Of a DNA stretch of 64,000 nt, positions 25,804 through 36,293 are shown piece after piece. The first letter of the stretch is position 1; every line of letters begins with the position of its first letter. This stretch comes from Stenotrophomonas maltophilia (GTDB lineage Bacteria > Pseudomonadota > Gammaproteobacteria > Xanthomonadales > Xanthomonadaceae), in NCBI RefSeq assembly GCF_004920835.1, contig NZ_QFHO01000001.1, positions 273,678 through 337,677 on the forward strand, given 5' to 3'. The notes under the pieces are model-generated. The model was not told the origin of the DNA, did no database searches, and saw nothing but the letters and a program-made list of their open reading frames with translations. The position numbers and the translations under genes were made by a program.

Positions 25804-27264
25804 ATGCTCGCGACCGCCCTGCTGCTGGCCACCCTCTCCGCCGGCGGATACTCCGCTCCACACGAGGCCGCTGGCGCACCGCCACGCACCCTGCAGTTGG
25901 GCGGTCGTACTTACGTGGATAAAGGCCTGGTCGCCGCCGGGCGGCTGCCGGCAGGCACGGTGGACTTCCTCGGCGACACGCTGGGCTCGTTCTCGTCGCT
26001 GGCGGTACAGCCTGGCACCTGGAAGCGCACCGCCAGCGGCTACGAAGGCGTGCTGTGGACACTGCCCGACCGCGGCCGCAACGATCCCGAGGCCGGCCTG
26101 TTCTACGACTACACTGGACGCGTGGAGCGCATGCAGCTGCGCATCGACGTTACGCGAGGCAAGCCCGGTGCGCTCGGTACGCTGTCGATGGTCCCGGACA
26201 AGGGCGTGGTGCTGAAGGACTTCAACGGGCAGCCGTTCACCGGTGCCGACCCGGGTGAGCACACGATCACCCAACGCGATGTGGTGCTGCCCTCGCCGGC
26301 CAGCGGCGCGGGCGCCGGCAAGGTTTCGCTGGATGCGGAGTCGCTGCAGTTCACCGCCGATGGCCATTTCTACATCGGCGACGAGTACACCGCCAACGTC
26401 TATTACTTCGATGCGCAGGGTCAGCTGCAGGGCGTGATCGTGGCGCCCCCTGCGATCAGGCCGCAGCGCGAGGGCAAGCCGGCGTTCGGCTCGCTGGCGC
26501 CACCGCAGACCGGCCGCCGCAACAACCAAGGCGTGGAAGGCATGGGCCTGTCACCCGACGGCACCCGCCTGTTCGTCGCCCTGCAGAGCGCCACACTGCA
26601 GGACAGCGCGCAGGGCAACGCGGCGGGCCGTATCAACACCCGCGTACTGGTCTACGACGTGACGGCCTCGCCGACGCCACAGCAACCTATCGGCCATTAC
26701 GTGATGGCCCTGCCCGCCTACGCGCACGACGGCAAGGGCAAACTGGACCGCACCGCCGCGCAGAGCGAGCTCCGCGTGCTGGACGACCATCGCTTCCTGC
26801 TGCTGGCCCGGGATGGCAATGGCCTGGGCAAGGACGTCGACGACCCGATCGTCTACAAGTCGGTGTTGCTCGTGGATGTGGCCGATGCCAGCAATCTGGC
26901 CGGCAGCACCTACGAAACCGGCACGACCTCGGTACTGGCTGATCCCACCGGTACCACGTTGAAGGCAGGCATCGTGCCCGCACGCAGCGACGAACTGCTG
27001 AACCTGCTCGACCGCCCGCAGCTCGCGCGTGCCGGGCTGGATCTGGACACGATGCGCGGCCCACATGCCGGGCTGCTCTCGGAAAAGTGGGAAGCCATGG
27101 ACGTGCTGCCGGCGCTGGACCCGCAGCATCCGAACGACGTGCTGTTGTTGATCGGCAATGACAACGACTTCATCGCCCGTCACTGCCGCATGCAGGGCCA
27201 GCCCTGCGATAGCCCGTACGACAACGACAACCGCGTGCTGGTGTACCGACTGACCCTTCCCTGA
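25804..27264 (+). CDS. Esterase-like activity of phytase family protein
   Basis: 486 residues with a short signal-like start (MLATALLLATLSAGGYSA). The family region (phytase-like esterase, a beta-propeller-type fold) is visible in FLGDTLGSFSSLAVQPG, VLWTLPDRGRNDPEAG, LDAESLQFTADGHFYIGDEY and QGVEGMGLSPDGTRLFVALQ, ending DNDNRVLVYRLTLP. Such proteins are periplasmic or exported and act on phosphate esters in some members. It directly follows a TonB-dependent receptor gene and is probably in the same transcript. Confidence 0.85.
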   Translation: MLATALLLATLSAGGYSAPHEAAGAPPRTLQLGGRTYVDKGLVAAGRLPAGTVDFLGDTLGSFSSLAVQPGTWKRTASGYEGVLWTLPDRGRNDPEAGLFYDYTGRVERMQLRIDVTRGKPGALGTLSMVPDKGVVLKDFNGQPFTGADPGEHTITQRDVVLPSPASGAGAGKVSLDAESLQFTADGHFYIGDEYTANVYYFDAQGQLQGVIVAPPAIRPQREGKPAFGSLAPPQTGRRNNQGVEGMGLSPDGTRLFVALQSATLQDSAQGNAAGRINTRVLVYDVTASPTPQQPIGHYVMALPAYAHDGKGKLDRTAAQSELRVLDDHRFLLLARDGNGLGKDVDDPIVYKSVLLVDVADASNLAGSTYETGTTSVLADPTGTTLKAGIVPARSDELLNLLDRPQLARAGLDLDTMRGPHAGLLSEKWEAMDVLPALDPQHPNDVLLLIGNDNDFIARHCRMQGQPCDSPYDNDNRVLVYRLTLP

Positions 27265-27305
27265 CCGCAACGGGTAGTGCCGCAACCGTCTCGCTCGAAA
27301 GCCTG

Positions 27306-27328
27306 GTAGTGCCGGCCGCTGGCCGGCA
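27306..27328 (+). repeat. SMAG/REP element abutting the RAYT gene
   Basis: GTAG then TGCCGGCC-GCT-GGCCGGCA. The repeat ends at 27328 and the transposase stop codon starts at 27329, so the element marks one boundary of the REP/RAYT unit. Confidence 0.8.
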
Positions 27329-27775
27329 TCACGCCCAGACCGACCACGCATGCAGATACTCGCCAATCTGCTCGGCAATACCGGCGCGTACCGGGTTCCC
27401 CTGGATGTATAGGGCTGGCCGCGCCAGCGACTCCTCAGCCCTCACGGCGTGGTCGAAGTAGCCAGGCTGCCACACCGTACTTCGACGACCCGCCAGGCGA
27501 TTCAGGGCAAGCGCGCTCGACGACTTCATTCGGCGCGCAATGTCTGGAAGGTGAGCTGCACGCAGCTCGAACATCCAGTGGACGTGATCCGGCATGACGA
27601 CCCATGCGAGTGACTGCACCAGCCCCCGCCGCTCGATGTAATGAAACGGGTCGATTACACATGCCACTGCAGCTTCGCTTTCAAAGAGCCGGCGGCGCTG
27701 ATGTGTGGTCGTTGTCAGAACGTAGACCTGACCGACAATGGAACGCCGGCCCAGGCGGAGGCGGTGGCTGCTCAT
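27329..27775 (-). CDS. REP-associated tyrosine transposase (RAYT)
   Basis: 148 residues of the Y1/IS200-like HUH nuclease family, domesticated form associated with REP repeats. The metal-binding HVH is in VVMPDHVHWMFEL (residues 64-66), and the catalytic Tyr is probably Tyr123 in LARPALYIQGNPVRAG, the usual 'YIxxNPVRAG' region. The basic N-terminus is typical. REP palindromes flank the gene on both sides (27306-27328 and 27859-27914), as expected for the enzyme thought to mobilise these repeats. A full catalytic set seems present. Confidence 0.88.
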   Translation of the reverse strand: MSSHRLRLGRRSIVGQVYVLTTTTHQRRRLFESEAAVACVIDPFHYIERRGLVQSLAWVVMPDHVHWMFELRAAHLPDIARRMKSSSALALNRLAGRRSTVWQPGYFDHAVRAEESLARPALYIQGNPVRAGIAEQIGEYLHAWSVWA

Positions 27776-27858
27776 GCCTCATCGTGGAGCGATCATTGGG
27801 CGTTGAACGTCAGGCCATGCCTCGATGGATGTTCGGAGATGTCTGAAGTTGAATGAGG

Positions 27859-27914
27859 TTGCCGGCCGGTGGACGGCACTACCGGGGACTATGGGTTGCC
27901 GGCCAGCGGCCGGC
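27859..27914 (-). repeat. Two SMAG/REP copies upstream of the RAYT gene
   Basis: The copy ending in CTAC at 27881 has an imperfect stem (TGCCGGCC against GGACGGCA). A second at 27896-27914 has a perfect stem TGCCGGCC-AGC-GGCCGGCA but is followed by TTAG instead of CTAC. Both lie between the RAYT start (27775) and entA (end 27926). The degenerate tetranucleotide suggests a decayed element. Confidence 0.65.
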
Positions 27915-27925
27915 ATTAGCAGGAA

Positions 27926-28684
27926 TCACCCGCGCAGGGTGGCGCCGCCGTCGACGTACAGGTCACTCATCGCCACGTGTCCGGCCTGCTCGGAGAGCAG
28001 GAACATCACCGAATGGGCGACGTCTTCCGGGCTCGCCAGCTTGCGCAGTGGAATGCCGGCCTTGTAGGTCTCCAGGCTGCCGGCGATCACGCGCTCGGCG
28101 CCGTGCTTGTCCTGCCACATGCCGGTCTGCATCGGGGTCAGCGTTGAGCCCGGGGCGACGATGTTGCAGCGGATGCCGAGCGGTGCCAGCTCCAACCCAA
28201 GGCAGCGGGTGAACATCGTAGCGGCTGCCTTGGATGCCGCGTAGGCGGCCATGCCGTGCCGAGGCACGCCCGCCGCGTTCGAGCTGACGGTGACGATCGC
28301 ACCCTGCCGACGTGGTGACATCACCCGCGCCAGCGCACGCCCCACATGGAACACGCCATCCGCATTGACTGCGAAAACCCGGCGCCAATCGTCATCGGTG
28401 GTGCCGGTCACCTCGCCCACGTGCAGCACCCCGGCCACGCTGGCGGCGAGGCCGATCGGCCCGATGCTGGCTTCTACACGATCCACCAGCGCATCCACCG
28501 CCGCAGTGTCGGTCACATCAAGGGCAAACGCCTGCACACGTGCATCCGCGACCACGGGCGCATCGCGATCGGTCGCCACCACCGTGCAGCCAGCCTCGGC
28601 CAGCAACCGCACCAGGGCCTCACCGATGCCACCGGCGGCGCCGGTCACCAGGGCCACGCGGCCTTCAAAACCGGTCAACTGCAT
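27926..28684 (-). CDS. entA: 2,3-dihydro-2,3-dihydroxybenzoate dehydrogenase
   Basis: EntA oxidises 2,3-dihydro-DHB to 2,3-dihydroxybenzoate with NAD. The 252-residue short-chain dehydrogenase has the cofactor motif [13 protein letters not shown] (about 13-25), the Asn-Ala-Gly region replaced here by SVAGVLHVG, the catalytic Ser/Tyr-Lys ([21 protein letters not shown]) and the [14 protein letters not shown] segment of EntA/DhbA proteins. It is the last gene of the siderophore operon; its start overlaps the end of entF by 10 bp. Confidence 0.92.
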   Translation of the reverse strand: MQLTGFEGRVALVTGAAGGIGEALVRLLAEAGCTVVATDRDAPVVADARVQAFALDVTDTAAVDALVDRVEASIGPIGLAASVAGVLHVGEVTGTTDDDWRRVFAVNADGVFHVGRALARVMSPRRQGAIVTVSSNAAGVPRHGMAAYAASKAAATMFTRCLGLELAPLGIRCNIVAPGSTLTPMQTGMWQDKHGAERVIAGSLETYKAGIPLRKLASPEDVAHSVMFLLSEQAGHVAMSDLYVDGGATLRG

Positions 28685-31600
28685 GTTGCGATCTCCTGTT
28701 GCTCATCCCAATGGCGCAGGCGCGCCGACAACCATGGCGCCAGCTGCGCCACCGCATCGCGGCCGGTCAGCTCAGCATGCAGGAACGGCAGTTCAAGTGC
28801 CTGCACCTTGAGTGCGTGTGCACGCCACAACGCCGATTGCAGCTGCGGCCGTGCCTGATGGTCTCGACCCGCGCGCACATGCACCAGCGTGCCCACGAAC
28901 GGCCGATGATGATGCTCGCGTATCAAGCGATTGGTGCCGGTCACCGCACGCACTACACCATCCAGCACCACGTCCGGCAGGCTGCCCAGCGCGCTGCCGC
29001 CACGACGCAGGAAACCAAGGATGCGCTCACGGCTGTCCAGCTCCGGATGCGCATCCGGATCGTGCCCGGCAATGGCCAGCAGCGCACGCAGCGCCGCAAT
29101 CGGATCGGGTTCCGGCTCGGCGCGCCAGCATTCGCTGGGGTAGGCATCCAGCAGCACCAGCTCGCCGACTTCGCGACCGATCTCATGCAGGCGCACCGCC
29201 ATCGCCTGGGCGAGGATGCCCCCCACCGACCAGCCCAGCAGATGCACCGGCCCCTTCGGATGCAATGCGACCACCCGCTGTACGTAGTCGTTGGCCATCG
29301 CCTCGATGCTGCTCGGCAGCGGCTGCCGCGCGTCCAGTGCCGGCGACTGCAGGCCGTACACCGGGCGGGCCGGCTGCAGTGCCCGGGCCAGGGTGCGGTA
29401 GTTCCAGGCGATGCCACCGGCCGGGTGCAGTACGAACAGAGGCGTGGGTCCGGCAGCTTCGGTCGCGGCCAGCGCGATTACCGGCCCCAGCGCGTGATCA
29501 GCCAGCGCGGGCGGCTCGGCAATGCGTATCGCCAGCGCGGCCACGGTGGGCTGCGCAAACAAGGCACCCAAGCCGAGGTCACAGCGCCAGCGCTGCTCGA
29601 TCGCCAGCAGCAGGTGCACCGCCGACAGCGAGTCGCCGCCGAGACTGAAGAAGTCCGCATCCACCGCCACTGGCGCTTCACGCCCGAGTGCCTGGGCAAA
29701 CAGCACCGCCAGCTCCTGTTCCAGCGGCGTGCGCGGTGCCAATCCAGCGACGTCATGCTGTGGTGGTTTCGGCAACGCGTTGCGGTCGAGCTTGCCGTTG
29801 GCGGTCACCGGCCAGTGCTCCACGCCGACGAAGGCCGACGGCACCATGTAGTCCGGCACGCGCGTGGCCAGATGGCTGCGCAGCGTCGTCGCCTCGGCAA
29901 GGGCGGAAGGCACATAGGCCACCAGCCGGGCGTCGCCAGGAGCGTCCTGGCGCAGCAGCACCTCCACCCGATCCATGCCCGGCAGCTCGCGCAATGCCGC
30001 CTCGATCTCGCCCAGTTCGATGCGCAGGCCGCGCAGTTTTACCTGATGGTCGCTGCGGCCCAGGTATTCGACTGCGCCGTCGCTCCGCCAGCGCGCCACG
30101 TCGCCGGTGCGGTAGATGCGCTCCCCTGGCAGGAAGGGATCGGCCAGGAAGCGCTCGGCGGTCAGATCATCGCGGCCGAGGTAGCCACGCGCCAGCTGCA
30201 CGCCCCCCAGATACAGGTCGCCCGGCACACCCACCGGCAGCGGCTGCATCCGCGCGTCCAGCACGTACAGGCGGGTATTCCAGACCGGGAAGCCGATCGG
30301 TACCGGCCGTGAGCGATCCTGCGCCGAAGCCGGCCAGTAGCTCACGTCCACTGCCGCTTCGGTCGGGCCATACAGGTTGTGCAGTTCGGCCTGCACGCGC
30401 GCATGGAAACGATCACGCAACGACGCGTCCAGCGCTTCGCCACTGGTGAACACGCGGCGCAGCTGCAGGCCTTCGGAGGCCGGCGCGGCAAGGAACGCAT
30501 CGAGCATCGACGGCACGAAATGTGCGGTGGTGATGCCATGCGCGCGGATCAGCCGCGCCAGCTCGGTCGGATCGCGATGCGCATCCGGGCTCGCCACCAC
30601 CAGCGTCGCGCCGCACAGCAGCGGCAGGAAAAACTCCCAGACCGAGACGTCGAACGTGGCCGGAGTCTTCTGCAGAACACGGTCATCGGCACGAATGCCG
30701 TAGTGCTCGCGCATCCACAGCAGACGGTTGACGATGGCGCGGTGTTCGACCACCACACCCTTGGGCTCGCCGGTCGAACCGGAGGTATAGATCACATAGG
30801 CCGCATCGCCGGGTGCAGGATCGGCCCACGGTGCAGCGAAGCTCAGCGCGGTCCACTGCTCTGGCGCAAGCACTGGCACGCCGGCCATGCGCGCCGATAC
30901 GTCCGTCGCAGCCAGAACGCACACCGGCTGCGCCGAGGCGAGAATACGTGCCAGCCGCTCGTCGGGATGGGCAAGGTCCAGCGGAAGATAGGCCGCACCC
31001 GCGCGCAGCACCGCCAGCAACGCGAGCACCAGCTCCAGCGAGCGCGGCAATGCCACCGCCACCACGCTGCCCGGGCCGACATCCATCGCCCGCAGCTGTG
31101 CCGCCAGCGCGAAACTGCGCGCTTCCAGCGTTACGTAGTCCAGCGTAGTGTCGCCGAACACCAGCGCTGGAGTGTGCGGATCCCGATCCATGCCCTGCTG
31201 CAGCAATTCAACCAGTGTGGTCTCAGGAAGCGCGTGCGCGGTGGCATTGAAACCGTGCAGCACCTGCTGCACCTCGTCGGTCGTCGCCAGAGGTACGGCT
31301 GCGATATCGTCAGCCTGCAGTGCCGCCGACACAAAATGCAGCAACCGTGCCGCGTGTGCCTCGACATCCTCGCGACTGTACAGCGCGGGATTGGCCTCGA
31401 TCTCCAGATCCAGCAGACGCTGGCCATCGCCACGGAAGCCCAGCGTCAGGTCATCCACCGGCCCGGTGCACAGCACCTCCAGCGTCGTCTGCACGCCCGT
31501 CAGCGCCAGCGGCTTGTAGAACGGCTGCACATTCACCATGGGACCGTGCAGGCGCTGCTGCGCGCCCACCAGACCCAGATCCCGGCGCAGTTGCTCGCCT

Positions 31601-32565
31601 CGGTAACGGCCGTGCTTGCGCCCTTGGCTGAGCTGCCGGCCCAGGCTGCGGGTAAACGTTTCGACGCTGCCCTCGCCGGCGGCCACGCGCAGCGGCAACA
31701 CATTCATCACCATCGCCGGTACCCGTGCCGACGCGTTGCCAAGCCGGCCCATGTAGGGCACGCCCAGCACCACTTCATCGGCCGCGCTCATCCGCCGCAG
31801 GTACTCGGCCGACAACGCGGCCAGCACGTCCGGCCAGGGCTGCAACCAACGTACCGATGCCTGCAGCAACTGCTCACGGAATGCCGCATCGAGCGGCTGC
31901 ACCCAGCGCAGCGCGTCGTCACTGGCCGCGAGCGTACCGGCCAGGCCGACGCCCGCCGGTGCCCCCTGCATGTGCTCGCGCCACCACTGCCCGGCCTGCG
32001 TGCGGCGCGGATCGGCACGATAGGCGGCATCATCGGCCAGCACGCCAGTCAGCCCCGGCAGTGGCTCACCGGTACGACCGGCATACAACGCGCACACGCG
32101 ATCAGTGAACAGCGCCATGCCGTATCCGTCGGCCGCCAGGTGATGCACGCGCAGGTACCAGACCCAGCGCTGCCCGCCCAGCTCAAGCAGCACCTGCTGA
32201 CTGATCCGGTCGCGGGTGGGATCGACCGGGCTCAGCCGGTCGGCGTGCATCAGGTTGCGTGCCGCAGCGGCGGGATCCGCCTCAGTGGACACATCCCGCA
32301 CCGAAAGCAACGGCACGTGTGCGGGGTCATGCCACTGCAGCGGCTGGCCATCGGCCCCTTCGGCAAAGCGCAGTGCTAAGGCCTGGGCCTCGCCTGCAGC
32401 CTGGTCTGCCGCTGCGACGAACGCGGCCACGTCCAGCGGGCCATCGATCCACACCGCGTGCGCGGTATTGAATGACGGGTTGTCCGGTGCCAGCCGCTGT
32501 GCGAACCACAGTCCCGCCTGGGCCTCGGTCAATGCCACCGGCGTGGCCAGCGCGACGGCGTTCAT
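28675..32565 (-). CDS. entF: Enterobactin synthetase component F (NRPS C-A-T-TE)
   Basis: 1296 residues. Condensation domain with HHLAADG at 141-147; adenylation domain with [11 protein letters not shown] near 590, [17 protein letters not shown] and YRTGDVARW; thiolation domain with [13 protein letters not shown] near 975 (Ser carries phosphopantetheine); thioesterase with [10 protein letters not shown] near 1110. The order matches EntF, which activates L-serine, joins it to dihydroxybenzoate and releases the cyclic trilactone. The A-domain code was not worked out, so serine is by family. ATG 32565 is preferred; it lies 4 bp inside entB'. Confidence 0.93.
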   Translation of the reverse strand: MNAVALATPVALTEAQAGLWFAQRLAPDNPSFNTAHAVWIDGPLDVAAFVAAADQAAGEAQALALRFAEGADGQPLQWHDPAHVPLLSVRDVSTEADPAAAARNLMHADRLSPVDPTRDRISQQVLLELGGQRWVWYLRVHHLAADGYGMALFTDRVCALYAGRTGEPLPGLTGVLADDAAYRADPRRTQAGQWWREHMQGAPAGVGLAGTLAASDDALRWVQPLDAAFREQLLQASVRWLQPWPDVLAALSAEYLRRMSAADEVVLGVPYMGRLGNASARVPAMVMNVLPLRVAAGEGSVETFTRSLGRQLSQGRKHGRYRGEQLRRDLGLVGAQQRLHGPMVNVQPFYKPLALTGVQTTLEVLCTGPVDDLTLGFRGDGQRLLDLEIEANPALYSREDVEAHAARLLHFVSAALQADDIAAVPLATTDEVQQVLHGFNATAHALPETTLVELLQQGMDRDPHTPALVFGDTTLDYVTLEARSFALAAQLRAMDVGPGSVVAVALPRSLELVLALLAVLRAGAAYLPLDLAHPDERLARILASAQPVCVLAATDVSARMAGVPVLAPEQWTALSFAAPWADPAPGDAAYVIYTSGSTGEPKGVVVEHRAIVNRLLWMREHYGIRADDRVLQKTPATFDVSVWEFFLPLLCGATLVVASPDAHRDPTELARLIRAHGITTAHFVPSMLDAFLAAPASEGLQLRRVFTSGEALDASLRDRFHARVQAELHNLYGPTEAAVDVSYWPASAQDRSRPVPIGFPVWNTRLYVLDARMQPLPVGVPGDLYLGGVQLARGYLGRDDLTAERFLADPFLPGERIYRTGDVARWRSDGAVEYLGRSDHQVKLRGLRIELGEIEAALRELPGMDRVEVLLRQDAPGDARLVAYVPSALAEATTLRSHLATRVPDYMVPSAFVGVEHWPVTANGKLDRNALPKPPQHDVAGLAPRTPLEQELAVLFAQALGREAPVAVDADFFSLGGDSLSAVHLLLAIEQRWRCDLGLGALFAQPTVAALAIRIAEPPALADHALGPVIALAATEAAGPTPLFVLHPAGGIAWNYRTLARALQPARPVYGLQSPALDARQPLPSSIEAMANDYVQRVVALHPKGPVHLLGWSVGGILAQAMAVRLHEIGREVGELVLLDAYPSECWRAEPEPDPIAALRALLAIAGHDPDAHPELDSRERILGFLRRGGSALGSLPDVVLDGVVRAVTGTNRLIREHHHRPFVGTLVHVRAGRDHQARPQLQSALWRAHALKVQALELPFLHAELTGRDAVAQLAPWLSARLRHWDEQQEIATCS

Positions 32566-32819
32566 GCGCTCTGCGCGGCCTGCAGCGTCTGCACCACGTT
32601 CCACCACTGGCGCAGCGTGGTGTGTTCGGCCAACTGCGAGAACTCCAGCGGCAGGCCGGTGTTGCCCCAGGCCAGGACCAGGCCGAGCATGCGCATCGAA
32701 TCCAGGTCCAGGTCGATCAGGTTGTCGTCGTCACCGATCTCGGCCGGTGTGCACTCCAGCACGCGCGCCACATCGGCACGCATCCGCTCCAGATCCAGCA
32801 CCTCACCCGTGGCGGCCAT
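32562..32819 (-). CDS. entB': Stand-alone aryl carrier protein of the siderophore pathway
   Basis: 85 residues (ATG 32819; a GTG one codon upstream would give 86), with the phosphopantetheine site in NLIDLDLDSMRMLGLVL (Ser of LDSMR). In E. coli this carrier is the C-terminal domain of EntB; here it is its own gene, overlapping the isochorismatase stop as TGATG, with GGAGG just before. This matches the published entSCEBB'FA order of S. maltophilia. It should hold dihydroxybenzoate for EntF after loading by EntE. Confidence 0.85.
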   Translation of the reverse strand: MAATGEVLDLERMRADVARVLECTPAEIGDDDNLIDLDLDSMRMLGLVLAWGNTGLPLEFSQLAEHTTLRQWWNVVQTLQAAQSA

Positions 32820-33451
32820 CACAGCACCTCCAGCAGCTGGTCGGTGGTCATCGGCACCCCGCTGGTGCGTGCGATCCAGTGCAGCGCCTGATCGTGATCG
32901 GCACGCGAGAAGTCCGCCACCGCGTCAGCGGCGATGAAGGCCTCGATATCACGCTGGAACGCCTCCACCACGGTCGCGGTGCAGCCGATATGGGCGTACA
33001 CGCCGGTCACCAGCAGCTGGTCGCGCCCACGTACCCGCATCAGCGTCTCCAGGTTGCTGCGCTGGAACGCGCTGTAGCGGTGCTTCACCAGCACGTGCTC
33101 ACCCGGCTGCGGTGCCAGTGCTTCGATGATCGGTTCGTGGTCGGCGCTGCGGCGCATGCCCGGCCCCCACAGGTCGGCCTGCAGGCCACGGTCGCGACGG
33201 TCCTGGTCACCATGCTGGGCGGTGTAGAACACCGGAATGCCGTGCGCGCGGCAATGCGCCAGCAGGCGCACGATATTGTCCACCGCCGGCCGCAGCGGCG
33301 CACTGCCAGCGTCGAACGCCGCCAGGAAGTAACGCTGCATGTCATGCACCAGCAGCGCGACACGATCACGCTGCGGGCGCCACGGGCCACGGGCCTGCGG
33401 CAGCTCGGCGGCGGTCGGCAAAGGGTAATCGGTGATACGGGGCAGCGCCAT
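32819..33451 (-). CDS. entB: Isochorismatase (EntB lacking the carrier domain)
   Basis: 210 residues, the length of the isochorismatase domain alone (EntB of E. coli is about 285 with its carrier domain). Visible are VALLVHDMQRYFLAAF with the catalytic Asp, VFYTAQHGDQDRRDRG, and VTGVYAHIGCTATVVEAF including the Ala/Cys region of the active site. It hydrolyses isochorismate to 2,3-dihydro-DHB. Its stop overlaps entB' and its start overlaps entE by 1 bp. Confidence 0.93.
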   Translation of the reverse strand: MALPRITDYPLPTAAELPQARGPWRPQRDRVALLVHDMQRYFLAAFDAGSAPLRPAVDNIVRLLAHCRAHGIPVFYTAQHGDQDRRDRGLQADLWGPGMRRSADHEPIIEALAPQPGEHVLVKHRYSAFQRSNLETLMRVRGRDQLLVTGVYAHIGCTATVVEAFQRDIEAFIAADAVADFSRADHDQALHWIARTSGVPMTTDQLLEVL

Positions 33452-35103
33452 CAGCGCGTTCCTCCTGTCTGTTGCAGATGACGCGCACGCAGTTGCGCGC
33501 GCAGTTCGCGGCGGCTGATCTTGCCGACCGCAGTGGTATCGAAACTGTCAACGAACACGACCTGGTCCGGCACCTTGAAGGCAGCCAGGCCGCGCGTACG
33601 CATCCAGGCCTTCAGTGCCGGCGCCTTGATCGGCTCACCCTGCTGGATCACGAACGCGCAGCTGCGCTCGCCCAGGTACTCGTCAGGAATGGAGACAACG
33701 GCGGCGTCGAACACGCCCGGATGGGCCAGCAGGTGATCTTCAATCTCTTCGGCGGAGATCTTCTCGCCGGCACGGTTGATGTGGTCACCGGCGCGGCCCT
33801 GCACCACCAGGTAGCCGCCCGGCAACTGCTGCACACGATCACCGGTGCGGTAGAACCCATCGTCGGTGAACGAGCGCGCGTTGGCCACCGCATCGTTATG
33901 GTAGCCACGGATGGTGTACGGGCCACGGGTCAGCAGATGGCCCACTTCGCCTTCGGCTACCGACTGGTCATGGTCATCGACGACGCGCACTTCGTCATCC
34001 GGGCTGATCGGGCGGCCCTGGCAGGCCACGATCAGTTCCTCCGGATCATCCAGGCGGGTGTAGTTGACCAGTCCCTCGGCCATGCCGAACACCTGCTGCA
34101 AGGTGCAGCGCAAGCCATCGATCACGCGCCGTGCGGCTTCCGGCACCAGTTTGGCGCCGCCTACCTGCAGTACCTGCAGGCTGGACAGGTCATGCTTGCT
34201 GCTGGCGGCCGCCTGCGCCCACAGCAGCGCCAGCGGCGGCACCAGGCCACAGCACGTCACGCGCTCGCGGGCGATCAGCGGGAACGCTGCATCCGGGCCG
34301 GGGCCGGGGCTGAGCACCACGCGGGCGCCGGCATACAGCGCACCGAAGAAGCCGGGCGAACTCATCGGGAAGTTGTGCGCGGCCGGCAGCGCGACCAGAT
34401 ACACGCTGTCGCGGTCGATGCCGCAGATGTCATTGCTGGCGCGGAACGAATAGATGTAGTCGTCGTGCGTGCGCGGGATCAGCTTGGACAGGCCGGTGCT
34501 GCCACCGGAGATCTGCAGGAACGCCACCGACTGCGGATCCGGGTCGGCCGGCAGCTGGCTGCGGTCGCCCTGCAGCGACTCCAGCGCGGTGAACTCCGCT
34601 GCATCGCCATCGATGACCACGTGGCGCACCGCAGGTCCGTCGGCCTGCAGCGCCCGCGCGAGTCCGCGATGATCGAAGCCGTCGTGCAGGTCGGCAGTGA
34701 TGTAGGCACTGGCCTCGGCCTTGTTCGCGAAGTGCACCAGCTCGGTGATGCGATGCGCAGGCAGTGCGTACACCGGCACCAGTCCGGCCCGGAACAGGCC
34801 ACAGATCGTAGTGATGAAGCCAGCGGTGTTGCCCAGCTGCACCAGCACCCGCTCACCGGGCTGCAGGCCGAGTGCCAGCAGGCCGGCACCGATGCGACCG
34901 GCTTCGTGCCACAGCTGCGCATAGCTCAGGCGGACGTCACCAGCCACCACCGCGATGTCATCCGCATAGTGTTCCGCGCGCTCGCGCAGGAACGCCGGGA
35001 AGGTCTCGCCACGCCAGTGACCGGCCTCGCGATAGCGCGCCATCAGTTCATCAGGCCATACCTGCTGCAGTGGCAGGCGGGAAGAATCAGCGGAGGTATT
35101 CAT
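33451..35103 (-). CDS. entE: 2,3-dihydroxybenzoate-AMP ligase
   Basis: 550 residues, close to E. coli EntE. The adenylate-forming P-loop is [20 protein letters not shown], and later motifs are [35 protein letters not shown] and the C-terminal lysine in [14 protein letters not shown]. The acid-binding stretch [15 protein letters not shown] matches aryl-activating members. It adenylates DHB and loads it onto the EntB' carrier. Overlaps entC by 4 bp and entB by 1 bp. Confidence 0.93.
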   Translation of the reverse strand: MNTSADSSRLPLQQVWPDELMARYREAGHWRGETFPAFLRERAEHYADDIAVVAGDVRLSYAQLWHEAGRIGAGLLALGLQPGERVLVQLGNTAGFITTICGLFRAGLVPVYALPAHRITELVHFANKAEASAYITADLHDGFDHRGLARALQADGPAVRHVVIDGDAAEFTALESLQGDRSQLPADPDPQSVAFLQISGGSTGLSKLIPRTHDDYIYSFRASNDICGIDRDSVYLVALPAAHNFPMSSPGFFGALYAGARVVLSPGPGPDAAFPLIARERVTCCGLVPPLALLWAQAAASSKHDLSSLQVLQVGGAKLVPEAARRVIDGLRCTLQQVFGMAEGLVNYTRLDDPEELIVACQGRPISPDDEVRVVDDHDQSVAEGEVGHLLTRGPYTIRGYHNDAVANARSFTDDGFYRTGDRVQQLPGGYLVVQGRAGDHINRAGEKISAEEIEDHLLAHPGVFDAAVVSIPDEYLGERSCAFVIQQGEPIKAPALKAWMRTRGLAAFKVPDQVVFVDSFDTTAVGKISRRELRAQLRARHLQQTGGTR

Positions 35104-36293
35104 GCGGCAGGCTCGATGGCGGGCGCCGATTCATGGACACCCAGCGCGTTCAACAGGGCAGCGAACTTGGCTGCGGTTTCAGCCACTTCAGCCTCGGGCT
35201 GCGAATCGGCGACGATGCCGGCGCCTGCGTACAGGCGCAGCTGCGTGCCCTGCAGTCGCGCGCAGCGGATCGCCACGTACCAGTCGCCATCCCCCTGCGC
35301 GTCCAACCAGCCGACTGCACCGGCATAGAAACCGCGCGGCACCGGTTCCAGCTCACGGATGCGCTGCAGTGCCGCCAGCCGTGGCGTACCGCAGACTGCC
35401 GGCGTGGGGTGCAGCTGTGCCAACAGTTCGGCTGCAGACGTCTGCGGATCCTTCAGGGTGGCGTGGATGCGGGTTCCCAGATGCCACATGCTGGCAGTCG
35501 CATGCAGCGCCGGCCGCGGCTGTGCATCGATGTGGCTGCAGTACGGCGCCAGGCCATCGACGATGGCTTCGACCACGTGGCGATGCTCGTCATGGTCCTT
35601 GCGCGAGGCCAGCAGCGCCTGCGCGGCACACTCGTCCTCGGTGGCATCGGCGCTGCGGCGTGCGGACCCGGCCAGCGGGTGCGACAGCAGCTGCACACCA
35701 CGCTTGCGCAGCAACAGCTCCGGCGTTGCGCCAACCAGCCAGGCCGGGGCCCGCCCCAGTTCGACCGGCAGCGGCACCGCATAGGTGGCCACCGAGGGGT
35801 CCGCACCCAGCCGTGCCAGCAGTACATCCGGCGAAAGCGCTTGCCGGGTGCGGGCCAGCAGGCTGCGCGCCAGCACCACTTTATGCAGATCCTGTTCGGG
35901 CGCGCGCAGGGCCTGCACCGCAGTGGCCACGGCGGCGGCATAGTCCACCGCTGCGGGCTCTGCACGCAGCTCACCCTCCAGCGGCGGCGCCGCCTGCGGC
36001 TGCAACGGCAATGGCGGCAGCAGCCGCTCGGGCTGGTACATCGCATCATCAGCACGCGGCTCGAACGGCACCGCGCCGACCAGCAGGCCGGGGCCGCCAC
36101 GCTGCTGGGCGAAGAAATCCGCAACGCGCTCAGCCAGGGTTCCCAGCGCACCACTCGGCAGCGCGGCCCGGCAACCGCGCGCATGCACATGCTGACCCGC
36201 ATGCTGCAACAGGAACAGTGCGGCGTCGTCGATGGTATCCAGGGCCGGCGGCGCAGCCTCCGGCCACGCGCCCTGCATCAGGGAATCGTTCAT
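35100..36293 (-). CDS. entC: Isochorismate synthase
   Basis: 397 residues. EntC converts chorismate to isochorismate, the first committed step to DHB. The chorismate-binding motifs are present: [46 protein letters not shown] and the end [20 protein letters not shown] followed by [15 protein letters not shown]. The start ATG overlaps the stop of the MFS gene upstream (ATGA); the same frame stays open far upstream but that part overlaps the transporter and is not coding. Confidence 0.93.
   Translation of the reverse strand: MNDSLMQGAWPEAAPPALDTIDDAALFLLQHAGQHVHARGCRAALPSGALGTLAERVADFFAQQRGGPGLLVGAVPFEPRADDAMYQPERLLPPLPLQPQAAPPLEGELRAEPAAVDYAAAVATAVQALRAPEQDLHKVVLARSLLARTRQALSPDVLLARLGADPSVATYAVPLPVELGRAPAWLVGATPELLLRKRGVQLLSHPLAGSARRSADATEDECAAQALLASRKDHDEHRHVVEAIVDGLAPYCSHIDAQPRPALHATASMWHLGTRIHATLKDPQTSAAELLAQLHPTPAVCGTPRLAALQRIRELEPVPRGFYAGAVGWLDAQGDGDWYVAIRCARLQGTQLRLYAGAGIVADSQPEAEVAETAAKFAALLNALGVHESAPAIEPAA

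Noticed and set aside
30379..32379. 666-codon plus-strand frame inside entF
   Set aside because: Antisense shadow of a real NRPS gene with no motifs.
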